A stretch of 19,199 nt of DNA from Deltaproteobacteria bacterium (GCA_023250495.1 JAHFAP010000025.1:1462-20660); one strand, 5' to 3'; positions 1-8,131 are shown, counted from the stretch's first letter. Translations and numbers: made by a program. Notes: generated by a model from the sequence alone, not told the origin.

Positions 1-25
1 CCATCTTTTTATCCGACCGAGTCAT
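1..25 (-). CDS. Start of the next gene downstream of dapB (partial)
   Basis: An ATG at 25-23 on the minus strand opens a frame reading MTRSDKKM before the window ends. It lies 8 bases after the dapB stop and is preceded by a GAGAG purine stretch about 5 bases upstream, so it looks like the next member of the lysine operon. In related gene orders a diaminopimelate aminotransferase (dapL) often follows dapB, but eight residues are too few to identify the product, and they do not obviously match the usual DapL start. Confidence 0.35.
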
Positions 26-33
26 GGGAACTC

Positions 34-837
34 TCATTTGAGGGCCAACACGTCCTGCATGCTGTAGAGCCCCCTTTTCTGTTTCACCAGCCACTGGGCG
101 GCGCGGATGGCGCCGCGGGCGAAGGTTTCGCGGCTGTGGGCGCGGTGGATGAACTCGACTCTTTCGCCGAGGCCGCCGAAGATCACGGTGTGCTCGCCGA
201 CGATGTCGCCGGCGCGGACGGAAAGAAGGCCGATCTCTTTCTTGGTTCTTTCGCCGACGATCCCTTTACGGCCGCAGACGCCTGTTTTGTCCAGATCTCT
301 TTTCAGCGCCTGAGCTACCGCACGCCCTAGGGCCAACGCCGTTCCACTGGGAGCATCTTTCTTGAAGCGGTGGTGGGCCTCGACGATCTCCACGTCGTAC
401 TCGTCGCCCAGAGTCTCAGCCACTCTGCCCATGAGACTCACAAGCAGGTTCACGCCGAGGCTCATGTTGGGCGAGATAAGGATACGGGTTCGGCGCGAAA
501 GCCTCTTGATCTCGTCTGACTGCTTTTGACTGAATCCCGTGGTGCCGATAACGATGGGGATATTTTTCTGAGCGGCGATTTTCACGTGCTCCATCGTTGC
601 TTCGGGGGCGGTGAATTCGATGACGACGGCCTGCCCCCTCAACAGAGGAGCGATTTGAGAAACTATCGGAACCCCAATTTTGCCCACACCTGCCACCTCA
701 CCGGCATCCTTGTTGATTTGGGGACTATTGGACGACTCGACCGCGCCCACGAGTTTGGTTGCGCCACCCTCATGGACGAGACGCACCAGCGTGCTTCCCA
801 TCCTCCCGGCTGCGCCGCAGACAATGACACCCAACAC
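34..837 (-). CDS. dapB: 4-hydroxy-tetrahydrodipicolinate reductase
   Basis: This cytoplasmic enzyme reduces hydroxy-tetrahydrodipicolinate with NAD(P)H to tetrahydrodipicolinate, the second step of the diaminopimelate branch after DapA. The 267-residue length is normal for the family. The N-terminal dinucleotide-binding loop GAAGRMG is at residues 8-14 and the DapB signature EAHHRFKKDAPSGTAL at about 153-168, containing the catalytic His pair (155-156) and the lysines that bind substrate. The start codon is GTG (837-835). It is supported by a GAGG ribosome-binding site about 5 bases upstream that overlaps the dapA stop, so translation is probably coupled to dapA, which ends 7 bases earlier. 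It is the last complete gene of the lysine part of the operon. Identification is secure from the motifs. Confidence 0.97.
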   Translation of the reverse strand: MLGVIVCGAAGRMGSTLVRLVHEGGATKLVGAVESSNSPQINKDAGEVAGVGKIGVPIVSQIAPLLRGQAVVIEFTAPEATMEHVKIAAQKNIPIVIGTTGFSQKQSDEIKRLSRRTRILISPNMSLGVNLLVSLMGRVAETLGDEYDVEIVEAHHRFKKDAPSGTALALGRAVAQALKRDLDKTGVCGRKGIVGERTKKEIGLLSVRAGDIVGEHTVIFGGLGERVEFIHRAHSRETFARGAIRAAQWLVKQKRGLYSMQDVLALK

Positions 838-844
838 TTCAGCC

Positions 845-1717
845 TCAGATCAGACCGAAATCAGTCATCGCCTGCCTGAGCTTTTTGAGATTGCCCTCTG
901 ACATAGGAGTCAGGGGAAGCCGCAGATCGCCCCGGCACTTGCCCATGATAGAGAGAGCCGTTTTTGCAGGTATCGGATTGGTCTCGATGAAGAGAGCGCG
1001 GATCAGAGGCATCAGCCGAAACTGCAGCTCCCGGCCTTTCGCCCAATTTCCCTGCAAGCAGGCTTGCGTCAGATCGGACATCTCCTTCGGCGTTACGTTC
1101 GCGACCGTAGAGATCACGCCTTTGCCGCCCAACGCCATGAGGGAATAAGTGAGAGAATCTTCTCCTGAGTAGACCGCCAATCTGTCTCCGCACAGGCGCA
1201 GCACGTCGATCGCCTGATCTACAGAGCCGGTAGCCTCTTTGACTCCCGCAATGTTTTTGACCTCAGAGAGACGAGCCAACGTCTCCGGCTCGATCTTCGA
1301 GCCTGTGCGCGCAGGAATATTGTAGATGATCAGCGGGATCCCCACTGAAGAGGCGACCTTCTTGTAATGCTGATAGATCCCTTCTTGCGTGGGCCTGTTG
1401 TAGTAGGGAGAAATCAAAAGCGCGCCGTCGGCGCCGGCCCGCTCCGCTCCGATGGTGAGTTCGATGGCTTCCTGAGTCGAGTTCGACCCGGTCCCCGCGA
1501 TCACCGGCACGCGCTTTTTCACGGCCTTGACGACCGCCTTGATGACCTCATCATGCTCGTTATGATCGAGCGTGGCGGATTCTCCGGTAGTCCCGCAAGG
1601 GACGATCCCGTGGGTCCCGTTCTTGATGTGAAACTCGACCAGACCTTCGAGACTCTGCCAATCGACGCCTCCGTCTTTGAAAGGCGTCACCAGAGCTACC
1701 ATAGAACCGGAATACAT
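845..1717 (-). CDS. dapA: 4-hydroxy-tetrahydrodipicolinate synthase
   Basis: DapA condenses pyruvate with aspartate semialdehyde, the committed step to diaminopimelate and lysine. The 290-residue TIM-barrel protein has normal length. Visible active-site elements are the GTTGES loop (42-47) with the two threonines, Tyr132 within IYNIPART, Arg137, and the Schiff-base Lys160 in AGVKEATG, matching Thr44, Tyr133, Arg138 and Lys161 of the E. coli enzyme. It starts with ATG 14 bases after the dapF stop and is followed 7 bases later by dapB. I do not judge from sequence alone whether the allosteric lysine site is functional. No isoenzyme or alternative aldolase of the family (for example N-acetylneuraminate lyase) fits the operon context as well. 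Confidence 0.97.
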   Translation of the reverse strand: MYSGSMVALVTPFKDGGVDWQSLEGLVEFHIKNGTHGIVPCGTTGESATLDHNEHDEVIKAVVKAVKKRVPVIAGTGSNSTQEAIELTIGAERAGADGALLISPYYNRPTQEGIYQHYKKVASSVGIPLIIYNIPARTGSKIEPETLARLSEVKNIAGVKEATGSVDQAIDVLRLCGDRLAVYSGEDSLTYSLMALGGKGVISTVANVTPKEMSDLTQACLQGNWAKGRELQFRLMPLIRALFIETNPIPAKTALSIMGKCRGDLRLPLTPMSEGNLKKLRQAMTDFGLI

Positions 1718-1731
1718 GGCGTCTCCCTTCC

Positions 1732-2553
1732 CTAGATCTTTACCGTTCCCTGAAACACTTCCTCAGCGCCGCCTGTCATATAGACGCGATTGTTATCACG
1801 CCATTCGATCAACAGATCTCCGCCTCGGAGATGAACCGTAACCTTCCTGCCATTTCTCCCCGTCAAAGCGCCGGCGACAGCCGCGGCGCAGGCGCCCGTG
1901 CCGCAGGCCCAGGTCTCTCCGGCCCCGCGCTCCCAGACGCGCATTCGGATCTCTTCGGGCGTAATCACCTTAATGAACTCGGTATTGACCCGATTGGGGA
2001 AAAAAGGGTGATGCTCGAAGCGCGGGCCTATCCTCTGAAGGTCCAAGCTGTCCGGGTCGTCGAGGTAAACCACGCAGTGCGGATTCCCCATTGAGACGCA
2101 ACTGACGCGGTAAGTGGTCCCATCGACCTCCAACGGGTAATCGAGAATTTTGCCGTCGGCGTTGACCGGGATCTTTCTTCCTTCCAGGATCGGCTTGCCC
2201 ATGTCAACTTCCACCAGATTGCCGACGAGGCGCGGCCGAATGATTCCCGCCAGCGTCTCTACCGCCAGCTCCTTTTTTTGCGTCAGGCCGTGGTCGCGCA
2301 CGTACTTGGCAAAACAGCGGATTCCGTTGCCGCACATCTCCACCTGCCCGCCGTCGGCGTTGTAGATCTCCATCTTGAAGTCAGCGACCTTGGAGGGATG
2401 AACCGTCAGCAGTTGATCCGCGCCGATCCCGAAGCGGCGATCGCAAAGCCGCTTTGCCAACTTTTCCAGGTCGCGATTCACTCCGTTGAGGCAATCGATA
2501 AAGATGAAATCGTTGCCGCAACCGTGCATCTTAGTGAAAGCTAGCTCCCCCAT
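1732..2553 (-). CDS. dapF: Diaminopimelate epimerase
   Basis: DapF interconverts LL- and meso-diaminopimelate without a cofactor, using two cysteines as acid and base. Both are visible: Cys74 in the EMCGNGIRC motif and Cys217 in the ETWACGTGACA motif. The 273-residue length and the N-terminal KMHGCGNDF motif (8-15) are typical. The ATG at 2553 has only a weak AAGAG purine stretch before it. The roughly 85-base gap to lysA upstream is occupied by a heptad inverted repeat, while the gap to dapA downstream is just 14 bases. The presence of an epimerase means LL-diaminopimelate is an intermediate, so the cell uses the DapL or the succinylase/acetylase route, not the direct dehydrogenase route alone. 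Confidence 0.97.
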   Translation of the reverse strand: MGELAFTKMHGCGNDFIFIDCLNGVNRDLEKLAKRLCDRRFGIGADQLLTVHPSKVADFKMEIYNADGGQVEMCGNGIRCFAKYVRDHGLTQKKELAVETLAGIIRPRLVGNLVEVDMGKPILEGRKIPVNADGKILDYPLEVDGTTYRVSCVSMGNPHCVVYLDDPDSLDLQRIGPRFEHHPFFPNRVNTEFIKVITPEEIRMRVWERGAGETWACGTGACAAAVAGALTGRNGRKVTVHLRGGDLLIEWRDNNRVYMTGGAEEVFQGTVKI

Positions 2554-2575
2554 AATCTCTTACCACCGCCACCAG

Positions 2576-2645
2576 GCTATCAGCCGTCAGCTTTCAGCCC
2601 AGGACTCCAATGCTGAGAGCTGACCGCTGAAGGCTGACAGCTATT
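2576..2645. repeat. Heptad inverted repeat, GCTGANN type, between lysA and dapF
   Basis: The left arm (2576-2600) reads as 7-base units ending in TCA (GCTATCA, GCCGTCA, GCTTTCA). The right arm (2612-2645) has units GCTGAGA, GCTGACC, GCTGAAG, GCTGACA, the reverse-complement type. The two arms can pair into a hairpin with a short loop. The last unit of the right arm contains the lysA stop codon (2643-2641). Confidence 0.85.
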
Positions 2646-3912
2646 GTAACACCGGCGGTATCACTTCGCCTTTGATCAGATCGTCGAAGCTTTCCCTCGC
2701 ACGGACAACGTAAAAGTTATCTCCGTCAACCAAGACCTCGGGCGGCTTCGGATGGGCGTTGTAGTTCGAGGCCATCGTAAACCCATAAGCCCCCGCGCTC
2801 ATGATCGCCAGCAGATCACCGGGCTGCGGCCGTGGCACTTCCCGATCCTTGGCAAAAAAATCTCCGCTCTCGCAGATAGGTCCAACGACATCGGCCACGA
2901 TCGTTTCCGACTTCCTCTCAACCACAGGTTGGATGGCCTGGTAGGAGCCGTAAAGGGCGGGGCGGATGAGATCGTTCATGCCGCCGTCGACGACGACAAA
3001 TTTCTTTTCGTCGGTCTCCTTCAGATAGAGGACCTCGGTAACCAGAATACCCGCGTTCCCGACCATCACGCGGCCCGGCTCAAGGATGAGCGTCACATCG
3101 AGCCCCTCAAGACCGTGGATCAGCGCGGCGGCGTACTCTTCCGGGTGAGGAGGCTCCTCATCTTTATAGCGGATGCCCAACCCTCCTCCCAGGTCGAGGT
3201 AGCGAATATTCGCGCCTTCCTTTCTCAGATATCCCACCAAGACCCGGTCGAGGTACTCTCTGATCCGGGAAAGCGCATCGACAAAAGGGCCCACCGAGGT
3301 GAGTTGCGATCCGATATGGCAATCCACGCCGATGACTTCCAAATTTCCCAGGGAAAGAGCTTTTTTATACAGCTCCGCGGAGCGTTTGATATCGATGCCG
3401 AACTTGCTCTTCTTCATCCCCGTCGAGATGTAAGGATGGGTCTCGGGGTCCACGTCAGGATTAACCCTGAGGCTGATCGGCGCCCTCTTTCCCAGGCCGC
3501 GGCTCACGTCGTTGAGAAAAATCAGCTCCTGCTCGGATTCGACATTGAACATCAGGATCGCGGCGTTGAGCGCGTATTCGATCTCCTCTTTCTTCTTCCC
3601 CACGCCGGAAAAAACGATCTTCTTGGGATCGGCGCCGGCTTTGAGAGCGCGGAACAGCTCGCCACCGGAAACGATGTCAAAGCCGCTTCCCTCCCTGGCG
3701 AAGGTCCTGAGAACCGCCAAGTTGGAGTTGGATTTCACTGAAAAACAGACCAGATGGGGCGCCCTGGCGAAAGCTTGATCAAAGACGCGGTAGTGGCGCC
3801 TGAGCGTGGCCAGGCTGTAAATGTAGGCCGGGGTTCCGACCTCCCGCGCGATGCGCCGCACCGGAACCCTTTCGGCAAAGAGCTCTCCATCGCGGTATTC
3901 GAAGTAATGCAT
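2641..3912 (-). CDS. lysA: Diaminopimelate decarboxylase
   Basis: LysA is a PLP-dependent fold-III decarboxylase that converts meso-diaminopimelate to L-lysine. The 423-residue protein begins MHYFEYRDGE. Visible elements are the PLP lysine Lys60 (CFSVKSNSN), HIGSQ at 199-203, the phosphate-binding GGGLG at 242-246, EPGR at 278-281, and the catalytic Cys347 in CESGDFF. The open frame extends 97 codons further upstream, but that part lies entirely inside the preceding lipoprotein gene and has no family similarity. The ATG at 3912 overlaps the lipoprotein stop as TGATG, which implies translational coupling and fixes the start. The stop codon lies inside a heptad repeat arm. The lipoprotein-lysA-dapF order recalls lppL-lysA-dapF of pseudomonads. 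Confidence 0.97.
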   Translation of the reverse strand: MHYFEYRDGELFAERVPVRRIAREVGTPAYIYSLATLRRHYRVFDQAFARAPHLVCFSVKSNSNLAVLRTFAREGSGFDIVSGGELFRALKAGADPKKIVFSGVGKKKEEIEYALNAAILMFNVESEQELIFLNDVSRGLGKRAPISLRVNPDVDPETHPYISTGMKKSKFGIDIKRSAELYKKALSLGNLEVIGVDCHIGSQLTSVGPFVDALSRIREYLDRVLVGYLRKEGANIRYLDLGGGLGIRYKDEEPPHPEEYAAALIHGLEGLDVTLILEPGRVMVGNAGILVTEVLYLKETDEKKFVVVDGGMNDLIRPALYGSYQAIQPVVERKSETIVADVVGPICESGDFFAKDREVPRPQPGDLLAIMSAGAYGFTMASNYNAHPKPPEVLVDGDNFYVVRARESFDDLIKGEVIPPVLQ

Positions 3913-4394
3913 CAGGGCTTCCAGACGACCTGGACCTCGTTCGAGGGATCGCTGAGGGAGTCGTCCATGAGCTTGGAGAAAACTCGATAGCGGTAGATCG
4001 TTTGCGGCTGAAGCTCCTGGTCGACGAAGCCGAACTGTTTTCCCTTCCTGAACTTCAGCTGGTCTTCCACGTTCACGGCCGCCCTCTGCCGATACGGCAC
4101 CGGACATTCCGGACATGTCTTGGAAAGCTCCTTGCGGAAGATTACAAAGCCGGCAAGATCGTTCAGCTCCTTGCCGTCGACGTAGCGCGTCGGCCGGGTC
4201 CAAGTTAGATTGATTCCTTGGTTGCCCGCCCGCCCGTTGAGGTCCTTGATCGTCTCAGGCATAGCCCCCTCCGGCGTGCGCAAGGCCCCCTTGCTGCCGC
4301 AGCCGATCACTGAAACAGCGATCAGCGCCAGCAAGAGAAAGTGAAAAATTGCGATCCTCGATCCTCTATCCTCAATCCTCGGAAGTATTCTCAT
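3912..4394 (-). CDS. LptM-like lipoprotein with a fibronectin type III-like domain
   Basis: This is a predicted exported lipoprotein of 160 residues. A hydrophobic stretch (about 15-30) leads to a lipobox ending VIGC with the acylated Cys32. The sequence just after it, CGSKGALRTPEG, resembles the CGxKGPLxxP motif of small lipoproteins such as YifL/LptM and LppL, which in gammaproteobacteria lie beside lysA or dapF. Residues about 47-158 look like one fibronectin III-type beta-sandwich (LTWTRP near 63, YRYRVFS near 134, SDPSNEVQV near 148). The start overlaps the argH stop as ATGA and the stop overlaps lysA as TGATG, so it is tightly embedded in the operon. The n-region of the signal peptide (RIEDRGSRI) is encoded by four tandem 7-base repeats. 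The function is unknown; a role in envelope assembly is only an inference from LptM. Confidence 0.85.
   Translation of the reverse strand: MRILPRIEDRGSRIAIFHFLLLALIAVSVIGCGSKGALRTPEGAMPETIKDLNGRAGNQGINLTWTRPTRYVDGKELNDLAGFVIFRKELSKTCPECPVPYRQRAAVNVEDQLKFRKGKQFGFVDQELQPQTIYRYRVFSKLMDDSLSDPSNEVQVVWKP
4353..4380. repeat. Four tandem heptads (GATCCTC type) inside the lipoprotein gene
   Basis: On the plus strand the four units are GATCCTC, GATCCTC, TATCCTC and AATCCTC. They lie in the signal-peptide n-region of the minus-strand lipoprotein. This is a single arm; I see no opposite arm nearby. Because 7 is not a multiple of 3, the peptide reads through in shifting phase. Confidence 0.85.
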
Positions 4395-5767
4395 AACACC
4401 CCCATTTCCTTTAAACGGCGCCGCACGTTGGCCGATGCAGTTCCCCCCACCGAGCGACGCCGATCAACCGCCGCCTGCGGGGTCAAGTAGATATAGACGT
4501 CCCTCTCGATCCTGGGAGAAAAACGCTTCAGCTCTTTTAGGGGCAGCTCCTCGATCCTGCAGCCTCGCTCGAGGCAGGCGCGAACGATTTTGCCCACCAA
4601 AGCGTGGGCCGACCTGAAAGGCATTCCCCTGCCGACAAGGTAATCCGCCAGATCGGTGGCATTCATCAACCCGTTCTGAGCCGCCGCCATCATTCTTTCC
4701 TTCTTGACCTTGATCTCCCCCACCAGCTCGCGCATGACCTCAAGGCTCGCCTTGACCGTATCCACCGTATCGAACAGCGGGAGCTTGTCCTCCTGGAGGT
4801 CGCGGTTATAGGCCAGTGGCAGACCCTTCATGACCGTAAGCAGCGCCTGCAGGTGGCCGAAGATGCGTCCGGCCTTGCCGCGGACAAGCTCCGGGACATC
4901 CGGATTCTTTTTCTGCGGCATCATGGAGCTGCCCGTGCAATAACGGTCCGGCAGCTCGATAAAACCAAATTCCGCGCTAGACCACAAGACCATCTCCTCC
5001 GCAAGACGGCTGAGGTGAACGAAGAGGATCGCCGAGGCCGAGAGAAATTCGAGCACGAAGTCGCGGTCGCTGACGGCGTCGATGCTGTTCCTGGAGATGC
5101 GCGGAAAGCCGAGCAGCCTGGCCACGTAGCGCCGGTCGATGGGAAGCGTCGTCCCGGCCAGCGCGCCTGAGCCCAGAGGGAGAACGTTGACCCGCTCCAG
5201 GCAACCGCTCATCCGCTCGTGGTCGCGCTCCAGCATCTCGACGTGGGCGAGCAGATGATGGGAGAAGAGAACCGGCTGGGCCCTCTGTAGATGCGTATAG
5301 CCCGGCATGATGACCTTCAGATATCGCTTCGCTAAGCGCGCAAGCTCGCGCTTAAGGTTCTCGACGGCTTGCAGAACGCTCTTCAGCTCGTCACGGAGGT
5401 AGAGGCGCATATCGAGGACCACCTGGTCGTTGCGGCTTCTGGCGGTGTGAAGCTTTTCGCCTACTCTGCCGACCCGCCCGATCAGCCGCCGCTCGATGTT
5501 CATGTGGATGTCCTCGTCCGCGGCGGAAAAGCGGAACTTCCCCTCCTCGATCTCTTTTTGAATCGAGCTAAGCCCGCGCACGATGCGCCGCGCCTCTCTG
5601 GACGAGATGATCCGCTGGCGCGCCAGCATCCTGGCATGCGCGATGCTGCCGGCGATATCATGGCGGTAGAGCCGCGCGTCTACATCGATGGAGGCGGTAA
5701 AGGCCTCGACCGATCCCGCCGTCCGCCCCGCAAAGCGCCCGCCCCAGAGTTTTTCCCCCCTAACCAC
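4391..5767 (-). CDS. argH: Argininosuccinate lyase
   Basis: ArgH cleaves argininosuccinate into arginine and fumarate, the final step of arginine synthesis. The protein has 458 residues, as usual for the homotetrameric fumarase/aspartase superfamily. The three conserved regions are visible: HTARSRNDQ (107-115), YTHLQRAQP (157-165, including the His159 region), and the signature GSSMMPQKKNPD (279-290) with the catalytic serine loop. The start is ATG at 5767. Its stop overlaps the following lipoprotein start as ATGA. The 86-base gap to argG upstream is filled by an AT-rich heptad inverted repeat. Identification is secure. Confidence 0.97.
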   Translation of the reverse strand: MVRGEKLWGGRFAGRTAGSVEAFTASIDVDARLYRHDIAGSIAHARMLARQRIISSREARRIVRGLSSIQKEIEEGKFRFSAADEDIHMNIERRLIGRVGRVGEKLHTARSRNDQVVLDMRLYLRDELKSVLQAVENLKRELARLAKRYLKVIMPGYTHLQRAQPVLFSHHLLAHVEMLERDHERMSGCLERVNVLPLGSGALAGTTLPIDRRYVARLLGFPRISRNSIDAVSDRDFVLEFLSASAILFVHLSRLAEEMVLWSSAEFGFIELPDRYCTGSSMMPQKKNPDVPELVRGKAGRIFGHLQALLTVMKGLPLAYNRDLQEDKLPLFDTVDTVKASLEVMRELVGEIKVKKERMMAAAQNGLMNATDLADYLVGRGMPFRSAHALVGKIVRACLERGCRIEELPLKELKRFSPRIERDVYIYLTPQAAVDRRRSVGGTASANVRRRLKEMGVL

Positions 5768-5784
5768 CCTTGCTTCCCCCTCCT

Positions 5785-5849
5785 GATTTTCGATTTTAGA
5801 TTTTGGATTTTAGATTAATCGGAAATCGGCAATCGAAAATCTAAAATTC
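5785..5849. repeat. Heptad inverted repeat, GATTTTN type, between argG and argH
   Basis: The left arm has GATTTTC, GATTTTA, GATTTTG, GATTTTA and GATTAAT in exact 7-base register from 5785. The right arm (5820-5849) is the complementary type with units such as CGAAAAT and CTAAAAT, so the whole can fold into a hairpin. It is nearly the same as the copies at 7065 and 12378 and is far more AT-rich than the adjacent genes. Confidence 0.9.
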
Positions 5850-5853
5850 TTTA

Positions 5854-7056
5854 TCACCCTTTAACTTTTTTAAGTCGCCGCAGCCTGAGCCTCAGCGCGT
5901 TGAGCTTGATGAACCCATCGGCATCTCCCTGGTGGTATCCCCCGCCCTCCTCAAAGGTCGCCACCTGCGGATCGTAGAGCGACGATCTCGACCTGCGGCC
6001 CGCGACGATCGCGTTTCCCTTGTAGAGTTTCAGCCGCACCCGGCCGCTGACGTTCCCCTGCGACGCGTCGATCACCCGCTGCAGCACCTCCCGCTCCGGC
6101 GAGAACCAGTAGCCGTAGTAGATAAGCTCCGCGTACTTGGGCATAAGCGAGTCCCTGATCCGCAGCACCTCCCGGTCCATCGTGATCGACTCCAGGGCGC
6201 GGTGCGCGACGTGAAGCAGAGTCCCTCCCGGAGTTTCATAGACGCCGCGAGACTTCATGCCCACGTAGCGATTCTCGACCAGATCCACGCGGCCGATGCC
6301 GTGCTTTGCGCCGAGGACATTGAGGGCGGAGAGCAGCGCCGCGGGCGAACGCGCTCTGCCGTTCAGAGCTACAGGATCGCCGCGGGAAAAATCGATCTGA
6401 ATGTACTCCGCCCGGTTGGGCGCCTTCTCCACCGGCCTGCTCCAGAGAAACATATCCGCCGGCGGCTCTTGCCATGGGTCCTCCAGGATGCCCCCCTCGT
6501 AGCTGATGTGAAACAGGTTGCGGTCGACGCTATAGGGCCGCTTGCGCGACACCGGGACGGGTATGCCGTAGCGCTTCGCATAAGCCACCAAGGCCTGGCG
6601 CGAGTTGAGATCCCACAGCCGCCACGGCGCGATCACTTTCACATCGGGCTTCAAGGCATAGTACGTCAGCTCGAAGCGGACCTGATCGTTGCCCTTGCCC
6701 GTGGCGCCGTGGGCCACCGCATCGGCCCGCTCTTTGACGGCGACATCGATCTGTCTCTTGGCGATCAGCGGCCGGGCGATCGAGGTGCCCAGGAGATAGG
6801 AACCCTCGTAGACCGCATTGGCCCGGAGCATCGGAAAGATATAATGACGCACGAACTCATCCTTGAGGTCATCCACAACCACCTTGCTGGCGCCGGTCTT
6901 GAGCGCCTTGCGCCTGATCGCCTGCAGATCCTCCCCCTGGCCGAGGTCCGCGCAGTACGCGATCACCTCACAGTGATAGGTCTCGATCAGCCAGCGCAGG
7001 ATGACTGAAGTATCCAACCCTCCCGAGTATGCCAGCACCACCTTTTTGACCTTCAT
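5854..7056 (-). CDS. argG: Argininosuccinate synthase
   Basis: ArgG joins citrulline and aspartate using ATP (released as AMP and pyrophosphate) to form argininosuccinate. The 400-residue length is that of the bacterial type-1 enzyme. The N-terminal ATP pyrophosphatase P-loop AYSGGLDTS is at 9-17 and the second nucleotide/citrulline-binding segment HGATGKGNDQ at 116-125. The ATG at 7056 follows a G-rich ribosome-binding region (GGGGACGGG). Heptad inverted repeats flank the gene on both sides: 7065-7130 separates it from argF and 5785-5849 from argH. It belongs to the arginine block argB-argD-argF-argG-argH. Confidence 0.97.
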   Translation of the reverse strand: MKVKKVVLAYSGGLDTSVILRWLIETYHCEVIAYCADLGQGEDLQAIRRKALKTGASKVVVDDLKDEFVRHYIFPMLRANAVYEGSYLLGTSIARPLIAKRQIDVAVKERADAVAHGATGKGNDQVRFELTYYALKPDVKVIAPWRLWDLNSRQALVAYAKRYGIPVPVSRKRPYSVDRNLFHISYEGGILEDPWQEPPADMFLWSRPVEKAPNRAEYIQIDFSRGDPVALNGRARSPAALLSALNVLGAKHGIGRVDLVENRYVGMKSRGVYETPGGTLLHVAHRALESITMDREVLRIRDSLMPKYAELIYYGYWFSPEREVLQRVIDASQGNVSGRVRLKLYKGNAIVAGRRSRSSLYDPQVATFEEGGGYHQGDADGFIKLNALRLRLRRLKKVKG

Positions 7057-7064
7057 CCCGTCCC

Positions 7065-7130
7065 CATTTTCGATTTTAGATTTTGGATTTTAGATTAAAT
7101 CTAAAATCGGCAATCCAAAATCCAAAATTC
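7065..7130. repeat. Heptad inverted repeat, GATTTTN type, between argF and argG
   Basis: The left arm (7065-7099) has CATTTTC, GATTTTA, GATTTTG, GATTTTA and GATTAAA. The right arm (7100-7130) has TCTAAAA, TCGGCAA, TCCAAAA and TCCAAAA. The arms abut, giving an almost loop-less hairpin. It ends directly at the argF stop codon (7133-7131). Confidence 0.9.
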
Positions 7131-8057
7131 TCATTTGCCCTTTAACCCTTTAACCAACCACACCATAATCGCCTTCTGCACGTGGAGGCGATTCTCCGCC
7201 TGATCGAAAACAACGGAACGCGGCCCTTCTAAAACGTCATGCGTGATCTCCTCACCCCGATGGGCAGGAAGACAATGCATCACCAAAGCGTCCCTCTTCG
7301 CCAGGGCGACGAGCGCCTGATTGACCTGATAGCCCTGGAAGGCGCGCCGCCGGATCTCCGCTTCCTGCTCTTGCCCCATGCTCGCCCAGACGTCGGTGTA
7401 GAGCGCATCCGCCCCGCGCGCGGCCTCGGCCACGTCCTGAGTGATGCGAATGCGCCCGCCGTTCTCCTTGGCCAGACGGGCGACCTCCGCGTTCGGCTCG
7501 TACCCTTTGGGACAGGCGAGGACAAAAGAGAACGGAAACTTCTCCGCCGCCTGCATCCAACTATGGGCCACGTTGTTTCCGTCGCCGATAAAAGCGATCT
7601 TCAACCCAGCCAGTTTTCCTTTGTGCTCCACGAGCGTGAAGCAATCGGCCAGCACCTGACACGGATGAAACAGGTCCGTGAGCCCGTTGATCACCGGCGC
7701 CGTCGCGTAATGGGCCATCTCTTCGAGCGTCTGCTGAGAAAAGGTCCTGACGACGATCAGATCCACCCAGCGGCTGAGACTGCGGGTGCAGTCGGCCGCG
7801 CTCTCTCTCACTCCCAGGAGAATCTCATCGGGGCCGAGAAAGACCGTGTCCCCGCCGAGCTGGATCATCCCGGTCTCGAAGCTGACGCGCGTCCGCAAGC
7901 TCGGCTTCTCGAAGATCATCGCGAGCGTCTTTCCGGCGAGCTGCCGGTGCGCGACCCCGCGCTTGAGCTCCCATTTGAGCTTGCGGGCCAGCGAGAAGAT
8001 CGCTTCGATCTCTGCTCGACTGATCTCCCTCAAGCTCAGCAGATCTCTCTTTTTCAT
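7131..8057 (-). CDS. argF: Ornithine carbamoyltransferase
   Basis: ArgF transfers the carbamoyl group from carbamoyl phosphate to ornithine, giving citrulline. Counted from the ATG at 8057 the protein has 308 residues. It shows the carbamoyl-phosphate motif KPSLRTR (51-57), HPCQ (131-134), the ornithine-binding DVWASMG (222-228) and HCLPAHRG (261-268), which together mark it as an ornithine rather than an aspartate transcarbamoylase. An upstream in-frame ATG at 8072 is rejected because it lies inside a dispersed palindromic repeat (8067-8131) and has no ribosome-binding site, whereas the ATG at 8057 is preceded by ATAGG. The gene lies between argD and argG in the arginine block. Confidence 0.96.
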   Translation of the reverse strand: MKKRDLLSLREISRAEIEAIFSLARKLKWELKRGVAHRQLAGKTLAMIFEKPSLRTRVSFETGMIQLGGDTVFLGPDEILLGVRESAADCTRSLSRWVDLIVVRTFSQQTLEEMAHYATAPVINGLTDLFHPCQVLADCFTLVEHKGKLAGLKIAFIGDGNNVAHSWMQAAEKFPFSFVLACPKGYEPNAEVARLAKENGGRIRITQDVAEAARGADALYTDVWASMGQEQEAEIRRRAFQGYQVNQALVALAKRDALVMHCLPAHRGEEITHDVLEGPRSVVFDQAENRLHVQKAIMVWLVKGLKGK

Positions 8058-8066
8058 CAGCCTATG

Positions 8067-8131
8067 TGTCATTCTGAGCGAAGCGAAGAATCCAGTGGCC
8101 GGACAGACCCTTCGCTGCGCTCAGGGTGACA
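8067..8131. repeat. Dispersed palindrome between argD and argF
   Basis: Two 22-base arms, 8067-8088 (with CTGAGCGAAGCGAAG) and 8110-8131 (with CTTCGCTGCGCTCAGG), match as reverse complements at about 19 of 22 positions around a 21-base loop. I recall this CTGAGCGAAGCGAAG palindrome as a repeat common in many bacterial genomes. It may act as a hairpin in the argD-argF mRNA, or simply be a selfish REP-like element. Confidence 0.85.

Noticed and set aside
2752..3741. Long plus-strand open frame opposite lysA, and similar ones opposite argG (5932-7008), argF (7239-8129), argB (9446-10363) and hslU/hslV (11426-12244)
   Set aside because: These are mirror frames caused by GC-rich codon use in well-identified minus-strand genes. 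Their translations are rich in Arg, His, Asp and Leu without family motifs.
3913..4203. A 97-codon N-terminal extension of lysA
   Set aside because: It lies wholly inside the lipoprotein gene in another frame, shows no decarboxylase similarity, and the TGATG overlap gives a good start at 3912.
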